A stretch of DNA of 64,000 nt. Origin: Verrucomicrobiota bacterium. GTDB lineage: Bacteria > Verrucomicrobiota > Verrucomicrobiia > Methylacidiphilales > UBA1321. The stretch lies in NCBI GenBank assembly GCA_013285645.1, contig JABDHJ010000002.1:124001-188000 (forward strand), in the 5' to 3' direction. The notes below the pieces were generated by a model. The model did not search any database. It worked only from the letters and a program-made list of their open reading frames with translations, and was not told where the DNA came from. Positions 8,019-16,720 of the stretch are shown in pieces. Made by a program: the position numbers and the translations under genes. The stretch's first letter is position 1. The number at the start of each line of letters is the position of its first letter.

Positions 8019-9476
8019 TCAATTCGCATCCTTGGGATCGGGAACGTAGCTGCCTTGATTGCCCTGCCAAACCCATTTGGTGTTATCGGTTCCACCGGGT
8101 TGATCGGATGCACTTTGCCGATAGGCATTCCACATGGCATCTGGGAAGGCATCCATGGTCTTGCCCTCCTGTGGGGGACGAGGTGTCGCGCCACGTTTTG
8201 CGGCAAACGGATCGTCCTTGCTCATCCAGCTGTCGCAGTAATCGAAAAAGGCATCGTGGTTCCAGAGGTGCTTCGTTTTCATAAGCAGAGCAGCGAGCGC
8301 TTCTTCTGACCATGCGGCGGAATCGGTGATGCGATAGGTTTCTGATTTTTGGTCATCGTGATCCCATGTGGCAGGATCTTTTTCCTGATATGGGGGCAGG
8401 GGAACAGTGTGAAATACGATTTGGAATAGGGCCGTCTGTCCCAGAAAACCATGGCCATAGTAGGTTTGCTGGTCCTCAGCGAAAATCGTTTCAGGAGGTA
8501 CGGTTTGGAGGTCTTTATCGCCAAGCATCAACCCGGCAAAAAGAATTGGCCATTTGCGACCGGTCCAATGTCCACCGTCGCCTTTCCAGTTTCTTCCGTT
8601 CTTGGCCTGACCTTGCAGATCGATGCCTAACTGAATCATCTCATAGGTGAGCTTTTCTTTCTGTTGCTGCGGAACATCAAGATCGAGCATTAGACTCGCA
8701 ATGCCGGTTACCCGTCCCCATTCGCGACCGTAAATCGGCTGGTTGTCGCTGGGCATGGTGAATTGGTACATCCAGGAATCGATATTATCGAGCCAGGGTC
8801 TTTCCATATATTTTTCGTACTGCTCCCAAGACGGCACCGTGGCGCCAGGGGGCGCGGCCAGTTTCGGCAAAAGATCCCATTGGATGTTTTTTGCCTCGTA
8901 AATGGGTTTGTCAGTTCCGGTATAGGGTGGGCGAAAAGCATCGGCAGGTGGTTCCTTATCAAGGCAGGTAAGGATGGCTGCGGCTTTCAAGGCGACGGCG
9001 GACTGTTTTTCGCCTCTCCATAAAAGATCGGAAACCAGCACCGTCACCGGAAAAGTTTCGTTACTTATGGTGGAAATGATCGAGCGATTGACGTCGAGCG
9101 TGCAGGGAAAAGTGACGCTCAAATCCGGCTGATAATTCTTGGCCCGGGAATCGTATCCCTGATTGGGATCGGGCTTTAGTACAATCATGGAGCCGTTTCG
9201 CATTCTCGGGTCATCGATCAACGCCGTGACTCCGTATCTGCTTTTGAAGGTCCCGTTTGGAGGCGCAACAGACGGCGCGGGGGCCGGATCGACGCTGATG
9301 ATCTTCACCGGGCCCACGACCCAGTAATCGCCGGTGATAAATTTACCGACGGTGTAGGACTTGTCGAAAGTCCAGGTGATCCCGTATTGCGTTACACTCG
9401 TTGCCTGATCGGCTCGGACTTTGGTTTGGGTTAATAAGGCCAGTGAGACGAACACGAAACAAAAGCGCGAAATCAT
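8019..9476 (-). CDS. Secreted protein, possible (alpha/alpha)-barrel carbohydrate-active
   Basis: A 485-residue protein with a clear signal peptide (MISRFCFVFVSLALLTQTKVRA). An N-terminal beta-rich region (YGITWTFDKSYTVGKFITGDYWVVGPV) precedes an alpha-helical region with GGHWTGRKWPILFAGLMLGD at about 308-327 and an acidic FAEDQQTYYGHG stretch. This resembles secreted proteins common in Planctomycetes and Verrucomicrobia that may adopt an (alpha/alpha) toroid like polysaccharide lyases. That fold is a guess from pattern and no catalytic residue can be named. It is the promoter-proximal gene of a pair with the glycosidase-like protein, which suggests polysaccharide breakdown. Confidence 0.65.
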   Translation of the reverse strand: MISRFCFVFVSLALLTQTKVRADQATSVTQYGITWTFDKSYTVGKFITGDYWVVGPVKIISVDPAPAPSVAPPNGTFKSRYGVTALIDDPRMRNGSMIVLKPDPNQGYDSRAKNYQPDLSVTFPCTLDVNRSIISTISNETFPVTVLVSDLLWRGEKQSAVALKAAAILTCLDKEPPADAFRPPYTGTDKPIYEAKNIQWDLLPKLAAPPGATVPSWEQYEKYMERPWLDNIDSWMYQFTMPSDNQPIYGREWGRVTGIASLMLDLDVPQQQKEKLTYEMIQLGIDLQGQAKNGRNWKGDGGHWTGRKWPILFAGLMLGDKDLQTVPPETIFAEDQQTYYGHGFLGQTALFQIVFHTVPLPPYQEKDPATWDHDDQKSETYRITDSAAWSEEALAALLMKTKHLWNHDAFFDYCDSWMSKDDPFAAKRGATPRPPQEGKTMDAFPDAMWNAYRQSASDQPGGTDNTKWVWQGNQGSYVPDPKDAN

Positions 9477-9585
9477 CCTGCCAATGTAAGTTTGATCGCA
9501 ATCGTAACGATTCCGAAAATCGGCTAATCTTTGTGTTTTTTGGTGATGAACGGAAAGCGATTATTCCGCCGCTTCGCTCTCTTTG

Positions 9586-9640
9586 GGTGGAATCAATGGG
9601 AATCAATGGGAATCAATGGGGACAGGTACAATTTCGCTTC
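9586..9640. repeat. Tandem GGGAATCAAT repeat with gggacaggtacaatttcgc
   Basis: Three near-identical 10-base units (gggaatcaat) run into ggggacaggtacaatttcgc. A related gggacaggtac tract occurs at 5820. The tract supplies the final residues and stop codon of the PEP-CTERM gene on the minus strand (NCTCPH then TGA). The origin may be a REP-like or insertion-sequence-associated repeat, but no transposase is present here. Confidence 0.6.
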
Positions 9641-10530
9641 GCTTTTCTTGGGATCATCCACGCTGCAGTACACATCAAGAGAACAAGACCCAAAAACAAA
9701 AGACTCCCACTGCCTGGCTCAGGCGCAGCAATGACAACCAAGCCCCCGGGGGAATTCAACCCCGTCACCAATGCACTGTTCACGATGCTGCCCGAAACCG
9801 TGTATTCCGCGATAGAGTTGAAATCATTGACTACATATAAATCCGACCCAGCCAAGGCAAGCGCCTCCGGTGCTTGTAATCCTGTCACCAGCGAGGCTTT
9901 TACCACGGTACCAGAAATCGTATACTCGCCGATGGTGCCGTTATCTGAACTGGCAATGAACAGGTCATTCCCCGAAACCACGATGCCGTCGGGCGAACTG
10001 ACGGTGATGAGATCGGCATTCACCAGGGAACCAGAGAGCGTGTATTCGCTAACTGTTCCACTACCGAAATTTGCCACAAAAATATCCGACGACGAAGCGG
10101 CAATAAACACAGGATTTCCATGCAGGTTAGTCACCAGGGGATTGCTGACCGGGGCTCCCGATAGAGTGAATTCACTGACATTGGAACTGTTGACCACAAA
10201 CATATCGGAGCCCGAGATGGCAATGCCATTGACTGCGGGAAGAAACGTAATTAGAGGGGTGGCAACCGGTGCGCCGGATGTTGTGTATTCTTGAACCCAT
10301 GAGCCATTGGTTCCCACAAAAAGATTTGTTCCAGACAGGGCCAATCCAAGCCCCGGCGATGAGAGCCCAGATACTAATGAGGAGTTGATGGTCGATCCGT
10401 CGAGCGAGTATTCACCAATAGTTCCACCCGTCTCATCAGTGACAAATATCTGGGCTTGGGCACGGGTCCCTGTTCCCCAGATTGCCAGCCCCGCCATTAC
10501 GATGACTAACCGCCTAATCAAAAGGTGCAT
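9613..10530 (-). CDS. PEP-CTERM-anchored beta-propeller protein
   Basis: A 305-residue protein starting at the Met of MHLLIRRLVIVMAGLAIWG (10530), which gives a proper signal peptide ending TRAQAQ. The body has about six repeats of the form G-T-I-G-E-Y-T/S-L-S-G-x-x-V-N-A-S-L-V-T-G-L, each about 40 residues, as in NHL/lactonase-like propellers. The C-terminus APEPGSGSLLFLGLVLLMCTAAWMIPRKAKR, read in pieces, is a PEP-CTERM sorting signal: Pro-Glu-Pro, a hydrophobic helix and basic residues. It is recognised by an exosortase during export to the surface or exopolysaccharide. The last six residues and stop come from the adjoining repeat, so the original end was probably KAKR. No exosortase gene is in the window. 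Confidence 0.85.
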   Translation of the reverse strand: MHLLIRRLVIVMAGLAIWGTGTRAQAQIFVTDETGGTIGEYSLDGSTINSSLVSGLSSPGLGLALSGTNLFVGTNGSWVQEYTTSGAPVATPLITFLPAVNGIAISGSDMFVVNSSNVSEFTLSGAPVSNPLVTNLHGNPVFIAASSSDIFVANFGSGTVSEYTLSGSLVNADLITVSSPDGIVVSGNDLFIASSDNGTIGEYTISGTVVKASLVTGLQAPEALALAGSDLYVVNDFNSIAEYTVSGSIVNSALVTGLNSPGGLVVIAAPEPGSGSLLFLGLVLLMCTAAWMIPRKAKRNCTCPH

Positions 10531-10642
10531 GAATTGTCGGCTTAAAGTGGGATAGAAGAATGTAAATCCAGCGATCATCTTCACGCCGTTATCTACACTC
10601 AAAGCTGACTATCCTAAAGATATTTTTGCCTAACCTCGTTTT

Positions 10643-10705
10643 CATTCACCACGGAGCGTCGAGCGCATTTCCCAAGAGGGAAAGTCCAAGTTGGGGATGA
10701 TTTAG
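10643..10705 (+). repeat. Family 4 repeat: sufT 3'-end copy
   Basis: The in-frame reading gives RSVERISQEGKSKLGMI and stop, against WSAERISQEGKSKLGMI in sufT. Most base differences from sufT are at third codon positions (atc/att, aaa/aag, tcg/tcc, ctt/ttg). Similarity with the 13205 copy continues on both sides (ttttcattcacc upstream; cttgtctccgttttct about 35 bases after the stop). It lies downstream of the DUF3160 gene. Confidence 0.85.
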
Positions 10706-10801
10706 GGTTCGGGATGCGCATGAAATGGCGCTTGTCTCCGTTTTCTGCTGCTCAATCCTGTCTTCGAATTGTCCGTAGCGGCGCAAAATGCCAGCCGCAT
10801 G

Positions 10802-13096
10802 TTAGCGCACGACGGGCTTTACCGCTGGAATCGGCTTTGACGTGACATCCCTCAACCAGTCTGGCGGAGCGGGCGCGGCTGGCGTCTTGAGCAAGTCCGC
10901 CCATGTCTGGTCGTTCAGCCTCTCCCCTGAGGCAAATTCGTAATACGGCAGCACCGCGCCATGCGTTAGGATCAATTTGCCGCCGTAGGGGTAGAGCAGG
11001 TACATCACAAGCGGCCGACCGATGCCGACTTCCATCACCTGCCCGGTTTGGGGGGCGCTATAAATGTCGGCAATGCGCGGTGCATCGTCGTGCACGTCGT
11101 TGAATTCGTTGCTGTCGTAACCCATGAAACTTGCCAAGGTGCTGCCAAAGTCATAGTAGAACTGATTGTCCTCATCGCTCAGCGGCCGGTGGTGCAATTG
11201 CTTGTTAGAAAGTTCCTCGAGCTTGAGGCAGAGCGAAGCGAATTCCTGCCATTTCTTCGCTGTTTGGGAGCCCTTGAATTCGATTTGCATCTTGAGTTCA
11301 GGATCATTTCCCGGCCCTTGGGTTTCGAGTTGCGTGGCCATTTGTTCAAGCTTCGCTGCAGTTTCCTCTTCCGGTGGCATGGGCTTTCCAGGTATGGACA
11401 ATGCATACATTAGTCCTTCGTTATTCATCAGGACCTCGGCATCTGCTCCAGTAGGACGGGCTTTGGGATCAATCTTGCGGGCCGCAGCGTAGCGGTGCAG
11501 GGCGGCGGCGGTGTCGCGGTAATTTTGCACGACTTCCTCGATTCCGTTGTTGTAGGCACCAGCATCCTGAAATATCTGGAGGGACTTAAGCGACAATTGC
11601 GCCATGCGATTGAAGAAGTCCGGCACAGGCTCGACAAAACCCGACGGCACGATTTCCCCCATCCCGAGCATGATCACATTCTGCTTCGCCTGCAGTAGCC
11701 ATGCGTGCCGATCCTGCGCCCAGCCACCGAGGAACGTCTGTAACGATTTCTCCTGCCACGCGGACGAGTGGAACAGGTCCGGCGCGGCGGCATCGACTGG
11801 CTCAAAAAGTGTGGCCATGGCATTGAGGTAGTCGTCATAAAGCGTGCCTTCCGCGAACGCATTCTTGTCCTTGTCGATTTGTGCCAGGAGCTTCTCGTTG
11901 TCTGAATTATAGAAGGCGCGGGCGATTGGAGAACCAAGCGCAGCGGCTACCTCGCGCCCGCTTGGAAATGCGCCAGCGTGAATCTGCTCGGTGTCGGTGA
12001 ACATAGCTGCATCGGGTAGCCTGTAGGCAGAGAGAATGCGGAAGGTACGCTCCGGTTTGCCGTCCTTCGATGCGATGGAGATCTGGTCATTGATCTGCGA
12101 GAGATGCACGGTTCCATCTTCCGCGCCAGGGCCGCGGTTAGCCCATTGTTGTCGCAGATCATTGAAACCCTTAGCGTCCCATCCGTCATTCGTGACGCCC
12201 TCATGGCCAGAGCCAAAGAGATCGGTATCATCAGGTTCGCCGACAAGCATCATCAACGCACTTTTCATCGAATCGGCCTCGCCGGGTCCCTTCATGCAGA
12301 TTTCCTGCTCCGAGTTGTAAAGCGGCTTGTTGTCGAAATCATCAAGGCCTTCGTAAAGCATCAGCCATGCGGCAAATTCCTCATCCTTGCTGAATCGAAA
12401 CGGAATAGCTTGCAGCCACGCGGTTGCGCGAAAATAGCGTTCCAGTGCCGGTCTCCCGTTGTAGACGCCGCGCGGCTTGAAGCGTGTGTAGTCGATGGCC
12501 TCGAAACCCGCATCAGGTGGCCCGAGCCACTCCGGTTTGCTCTGGCCCGTTGCGGCGATGACGCGTTGGGCCTCGTCGTCGATGGCCTTTTCAATATCAG
12601 GTGACGCATCGACCTTCTGTCCGCTGGAAAGCTCCAGTGCAACGCCCATCGTCATACGTACCCGATTGTAGGCCACCTGTAGCAAGGAGGGATCGCCGGT
12701 GAAGCGCTTTTGAAAAGAGGGCGTTACTTTCCATGCCTCGACGAGGAAGGTGTTAAGGCGGCGGGCGTTTGTGGCTTCCAGAAGGCGCACCGACTCTTCC
12801 AGTAGCACGGAGTAGCTATTGGCGATGGCGTCGCTGGTGACGAATAGCTGCTCACCATTAAGGTAAGGAAAAAAAGCCTGGCGGCAGGTGTTGCCCGTGA
12901 CAACGAAGCCCTGTTTGTGAAGCGTGACCATTTGCTCAGCGGTTAAGCCGCTGGCGTGGGCATCCTTCTGCCAATCGTAGTTGGCCATTTCCAGCGGCGG
13001 CTTGCGCTTGTTGGGGTCCGTGCTTTGCGCGAAAATAACGATCGTCGGCACAAGCAACGCGATGGCCATACCGGGGAGGATTCGCCACCGTTTCAC
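10802..13096 (-). CDS. Secreted DUF3160 domain protein
   Basis: A 764-residue protein with signal peptide MKRWRILPGMAIALLVPTIVIFAQ, consistent with export. The long region LTAEQMVTLHKQGFVVTGN, YLNGEQLFVTSDAIANSYSVLLEESVR is typical of DUF3160, a family of large helical extracytoplasmic proteins of unknown function common in Verrucomicrobia, Planctomycetes and some Firmicutes. C-terminal features include GIGRPLVMYLLYPYGGKL. It is a single gene flanked on both sides by copies of the sufT 3'-end repeat (10643 and 13205), so it looks like a separately gained or moved segment. Confidence 0.85.
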   Translation of the reverse strand: MKRWRILPGMAIALLVPTIVIFAQSTDPNKRKPPLEMANYDWQKDAHASGLTAEQMVTLHKQGFVVTGNTCRQAFFPYLNGEQLFVTSDAIANSYSVLLEESVRLLEATNARRLNTFLVEAWKVTPSFQKRFTGDPSLLQVAYNRVRMTMGVALELSSGQKVDASPDIEKAIDDEAQRVIAATGQSKPEWLGPPDAGFEAIDYTRFKPRGVYNGRPALERYFRATAWLQAIPFRFSKDEEFAAWLMLYEGLDDFDNKPLYNSEQEICMKGPGEADSMKSALMMLVGEPDDTDLFGSGHEGVTNDGWDAKGFNDLRQQWANRGPGAEDGTVHLSQINDQISIASKDGKPERTFRILSAYRLPDAAMFTDTEQIHAGAFPSGREVAAALGSPIARAFYNSDNEKLLAQIDKDKNAFAEGTLYDDYLNAMATLFEPVDAAAPDLFHSSAWQEKSLQTFLGGWAQDRHAWLLQAKQNVIMLGMGEIVPSGFVEPVPDFFNRMAQLSLKSLQIFQDAGAYNNGIEEVVQNYRDTAAALHRYAAARKIDPKARPTGADAEVLMNNEGLMYALSIPGKPMPPEEETAAKLEQMATQLETQGPGNDPELKMQIEFKGSQTAKKWQEFASLCLKLEELSNKQLHHRPLSDEDNQFYYDFGSTLASFMGYDSNEFNDVHDDAPRIADIYSAPQTGQVMEVGIGRPLVMYLLYPYGGKLILTHGAVLPYYEFASGERLNDQTWADLLKTPAAPAPPDWLRDVTSKPIPAVKPVVR

Positions 13097-13204
13097 AAAC
13101 TCAAGGTAGGTTCCTCATGTCTGATAGCGCAAGTAATCCCTGAGATCAGGATTGATCCGCGACGAATAATGCTGCGGAGAACGGTTTCGGCGTAACCGCA
13201 TTTT

Positions 13205-13267
13205 CATTCACCATGGAGTGCCGAGCGCACTTCTCGAGAGGGAAAGGCCGGGTTGGAAATGATTTAA
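13205..13267 (+). repeat. Family 4 repeat: sufT 3'-end copy
   Basis: Reads WSAERTSREGKAGLEMI and stop in the sufT frame. It is more diverged than the 10643 copy but the frame and stop are intact. The downstream tail cttgtcttcgttttct matches the 10643 copy. It lies between the DUF3160 gene and the first outer membrane factor gene; the rest of 13097-13359 shows nothing else. Confidence 0.8.
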
Positions 13268-13359
13268 GGTCACGGGTGGACAGGGAACCGTACTTGTCTT
13301 CGTTTTCTCCCTGATTTGTCGTGCGCTTCGCGAAAAAAATCGGGTAGCCTCGGTGGCGC

Positions 13360-14811
13360 ATGGCTTATTCGGAAGATTCGACCGTCCGAAAATGTAGCGC
13401 TCGGCATGCGTTCCCGGGAAAAAGAATAGGCACGGCTGGATGGTGTGCTTCGCTGCTCCTGCTCGCGGGTTGCGCGGTGGGTCCGAATTATAAGCGCCCG
13501 GTCATGGCAAACATTCCGCCCAGTTACGGATGGAAACTCGCTGATCCCAGCGACGCCGCGATCAAGGGCGACTGGTGGAAAACCTTTCACGATCCCACGC
13601 TTGACGACCTGGAGGCTCATGCGACGGTCACAAGTCCCACAGTTCAGCAAGCGGTGGCTCGAGTCGACCAGTCGCGGGCCACTGCCCGGATCGAGCGGTC
13701 CCAATTTTTCCCGCAGACCAGCCTGGATCTTTCCGGTCAGCGCCTGCATACGCCGCCGACGGTCGAGCCGCCTTTCTTTACCGGGACGATTTATAATGCT
13801 CCGCTGGATCTCAGTTACGAAATCGACGTGTGGGGCCGTGTCCGACGCTCCTTTGAATCGGCGCAGGCCGAGGCGCAGGCCAGCATGGCGGATTATTTGA
13901 CTGTCCTGCTTTCCCTGCATGGCGACGTCGCGGTGAATTACTTTTTGTTGAGAAAAACGGATGCGGAAATCGGCGTCTTGCAGCACACCTTGCAACTGCG
14001 GCAAAAGTCGGTCGAAATTTTTGAGGAAAGATACAAGGCGGGACTGGCCCCAAGTTCCGATGTGAACCGGGCGCGAACGGAGATGGAATTGACCCAGACC
14101 GATCTCTATGAGGCCCAGCGAGACCGCGCGGACCTTCAGGACGCCCTGGCGTTACTGTGCGGGGAAGCCGCGCCGGCATTTCACCTCGACTCGGGCAGTC
14201 AAACAGGACCGATTCCTACCGTGCCGATAGGGCTTCCGGCCTCACTTCTGGAACGTCGCCCGGACATCGCGGCGGCAGAGCGGCGGATGGCGGCGGCGAA
14301 TGCCCGCATCGGTGTCGCCTACGCGGCGTTCTTCCCGGTCCTGAGCCTGACTGGTGATGCGGGTTACTCGAGTTTTACCGCGGCCACCCTGCTTAATTGG
14401 GAGAGTCGTCTTTTTTCGATCGGACCCGCGGTGACGCTCCCTCTTCTCACGGGCGGACGCACCGAGGCTGGCGTGCAGCAGGCGAGGGCGGAATACAACC
14501 AGACGTGCGCGTCGTATCGGCAGACCGTGCTCGTCGGCTTTCGGGAAGTCTCGGACGCCTTGAACGATCTTCATAGTTATCGGGAGCAGGCAGGTTCGCT
14601 GGGACGCGCGGTCAAGTCGGCCCAGGCGACAACGGAAACATCGAACCAAAGCTACAATAATGGGCTGGTCGATTACCTCAATGTGGTGGATGCCGAGAGA
14701 GTTGAACTGGAAGCGGAAACCAAGCAGATTCAGGCGATTGCCCTTGAAAAAGTTGCCACTGTCCACTTATTCAAGGCCCTGGGTGGCGGCTTTGTTGTCA
14801 GCCCAAAATGA
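13360..14811 (+). CDS. NodT/OprM-family outer membrane factor lipoprotein
   Basis: A 483-residue lipoprotein of the RND-type outer membrane factor family. The lipobox is LLLLAGC, with the family's GCAVGPNYKRP right after it, so the mature protein begins at the Cys. Two OEP repeats follow; the blocks LDLSYEIDVWGRVRR, PASLLERRPDIAAAERRMAAANARIG and the second-repeat FREVSDALNDL are diagnostic. The trimer forms the outer membrane channel of a tripartite efflux pump. No adaptor or RND pump gene is adjacent. A second outer membrane factor gene follows 159 bp later on the same strand. The gene is flanked by two sufT 3'-end copies. Confidence 0.93.
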   Translation: MAYSEDSTVRKCSARHAFPGKRIGTAGWCASLLLLAGCAVGPNYKRPVMANIPPSYGWKLADPSDAAIKGDWWKTFHDPTLDDLEAHATVTSPTVQQAVARVDQSRATARIERSQFFPQTSLDLSGQRLHTPPTVEPPFFTGTIYNAPLDLSYEIDVWGRVRRSFESAQAEAQASMADYLTVLLSLHGDVAVNYFLLRKTDAEIGVLQHTLQLRQKSVEIFEERYKAGLAPSSDVNRARTEMELTQTDLYEAQRDRADLQDALALLCGEAAPAFHLDSGSQTGPIPTVPIGLPASLLERRPDIAAAERRMAAANARIGVAYAAFFPVLSLTGDAGYSSFTAATLLNWESRLFSIGPAVTLPLLTGGRTEAGVQQARAEYNQTCASYRQTVLVGFREVSDALNDLHSYREQAGSLGRAVKSAQATTETSNQSYNNGLVDYLNVVDAERVELEAETKQIQAIALEKVATVHLFKALGGGFVVSPK

Positions 14812-14821
14812 GACTATTGCA

Positions 14822-14886
14822 ATCATTCGCGATGGAGCGCCGAGCGCATTTCCCGAGAGGGAAATGCGAAAATAGGCATGATTTAA
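14822..14886 (+). repeat. Family 4 repeat: sufT 3'-end copy with strong hairpin
   Basis: Reads WSAERISREGNAKIGMI and stop in the sufT frame. The core forms a perfect 10-bp stem, CGCATTTCCC/GGGAAATGCG, around a GAGA tetraloop. It lies just after the first outer membrane factor gene and could fold in its mRNA, but has no T-run of a standard terminator. Confidence 0.8.
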
Positions 14887-14970
14887 TACGCATTCACATT
14901 TGCGTTTTGAAGGTAACTTTTTGCACGGCGCCAGTTGACTAATTGCAATGCCCTTCTAGGCTAGCACTTC

Positions 14971-16521
14971 ATGTCCTCGCGCTTTGCATCCCTCCCTTCG
15001 GCCGGACTAATTTCCGTTCTCGCGTTACTAACCGGTTGCTCGGTTGGTCCCGACTACGTCCAGCCGACCGTCCCACAACCGGTGAGCTACAAGGAAGCCG
15101 GCAAATGGAAAAAGGCTGATCCGCGCGATGATATTTCCAAGGGCAACTGGTACTCGGTTTTCCACGACGAGAAGTTGAACGAACTTGAAAGCAAGGCCTT
15201 GGTATCCAATCAGAATCTCCGCGCCGCCATCGCCCAGGTCAGTACCGCGCGAGCCATCGCCCGGGAGACCGAGGCCGCTTTTTTCCCCACGGTCGATTTT
15301 ACCGCCGCCGGTTCCCGCCAGCGAACCTCGCCCAATGACGGACAACTCATGGCCCAATCCCCGACTGGAAGCACGAAGTCCTCCATCTTCAATTCTGCGA
15401 CGGTGGTGCCTTTCGACCTGAGTTATGAAGTCGATATCTGGGGCAAGGTACGTCGCTCTTTCGAGGAGGCGGGTGACAAGGCCCAAGCCAGCCTCGCCGA
15501 TTACGAGAACGTCGTATTGACCCTCAAGGCCGATGTCGCCACCAATTACTACGCCATTCGGACGGACGATGCGGAAATTGAGGTGCAACGCAACACCATC
15601 AAATATTATCAGACGGCGCTCGACCTTACCAACAGCCGCTTCAAGGGCGGTATCAGCACGGAGTTGGATGTGCAACAGGCCCTCGCGACGCTGGCTGCCG
15701 CCCAGGCGCAACTGGCCTCGCTGAATGCGGACCGTGCGAAGTTGGAGCACGCGCTGGCCGTTTTGCTCGGTGTGCCGCCGGAGTCTTTCTCCATCGCCTA
15801 CCATCCTCTCAACATCTCCGCGCCGCCGGTCATTCCGCCCGGAGTTCCCTCCGAAATGCTCGAGCGCCGTCCCGACGTCGCTGCGGCTGAGCGCCTGGTT
15901 GCCGCCCAGAACGCCGCCATTGGCGTGGCCATCGCGGCTTATTTCCCTGTCTTGAATTTGACTGGGCAAACCGGTTTCGACAGCGGCGATCTCGCACTTC
16001 TTTTCAACTGGGAAAGCCGCATCTGGTCCTACGGCCCGAGCATCCAATTCCCGATCTTTGAAGGTGGCCAGATCAGCGCCAACGTCAAGCAGCAGCGCGC
16101 CACCTATGAGCAAAACGTCGCCCAGTACCGCCAGACGGTCCTCGTCGCCTTTCAGGACGTGGACGACAGCTTGAGTTCATTGCGTTATCTCGCGCAGCAG
16201 CAGGAGGCCGAAGATCGCGCCTTCGCCGCTTACAACAAGGCGCTCCAATTGACCAATGACCGTTACACCACCGGTTTGGTTTCCTACTTCGACGTCATCC
16301 AGGCCGAGGATCTTGCCTTGGCTGCGGAACAACTGACCGTTCAGATCCGGGGAGATCGTGTGGCCACCACCATTGAGCTGATCAAGGCTCTGGGCGGAGG
16401 TTGGGCCGACTCGTATATCACGCAGCCTCATCTTGGTGACCATGTCACTGCTCCGAATGCTGCTCCCACGGTGCTGCCGCCTGCAAAATCAACCCCGCCT
16501 CTTCCCGCCTCCGGCAACTAA
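14971..16521 (+). CDS. NodT/OprM-family outer membrane factor lipoprotein
   Basis: A 516-residue paralogue of the preceding gene. It has lipobox LALLTGC followed by SVGPDYVQPTVPQP, then LSYEVDIWGKVRRSFEEAGD and PSEMLERRPDVAAAERLVAAQNAAIG. The C-terminus has a Pro/Ala-rich extension after about residue 485 that is not part of the OEP fold. The protein probably acts as the outer membrane exit duct for an efflux or secretion pump encoded elsewhere. Tandem arrangement with a close homologue and no pump genes is unusual. The two could be alternative ducts or serve different pumps. Confidence 0.93.
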   Translation: MSSRFASLPSAGLISVLALLTGCSVGPDYVQPTVPQPVSYKEAGKWKKADPRDDISKGNWYSVFHDEKLNELESKALVSNQNLRAAIAQVSTARAIARETEAAFFPTVDFTAAGSRQRTSPNDGQLMAQSPTGSTKSSIFNSATVVPFDLSYEVDIWGKVRRSFEEAGDKAQASLADYENVVLTLKADVATNYYAIRTDDAEIEVQRNTIKYYQTALDLTNSRFKGGISTELDVQQALATLAAAQAQLASLNADRAKLEHALAVLLGVPPESFSIAYHPLNISAPPVIPPGVPSEMLERRPDVAAAERLVAAQNAAIGVAIAAYFPVLNLTGQTGFDSGDLALLFNWESRIWSYGPSIQFPIFEGGQISANVKQQRATYEQNVAQYRQTVLVAFQDVDDSLSSLRYLAQQQEAEDRAFAAYNKALQLTNDRYTTGLVSYFDVIQAEDLALAAEQLTVQIRGDRVATTIELIKALGGGWADSYITQPHLGDHVTAPNAAPTVLPPAKSTPPLPASGN

Positions 16522-16720
16522 AATAGGCCGAGGAATGCCGTTATTCCGACCGGAAATCGTCCGGCGGATCGAGGTGCGGGAAATTTTTGCAGTATTTTAT
16601 AGCAGGTTTTAGTTTACACATCTTTCCTTAAAGCCCATTTTCAGTAATGAGCAGGTGTAAAACCCTTGGATAAGGGATCCTGATTCCATACCGATACCAC
16701 TTATTTAATTTCCACGTGCC

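Noticed and set aside
8029-8206. Upstream starts for the glycosidase-like gene
   Set aside because: They overlap the preceding secreted-protein gene and add residues without family character; 7960 is preferred.
10643-14886. sufT-end repeats as integron attC sites of a cassette array
   Set aside because: No integrase is near, and no GTTRRRY core sites are seen. The repeats retain a coding frame and stop, which attC sites would not.
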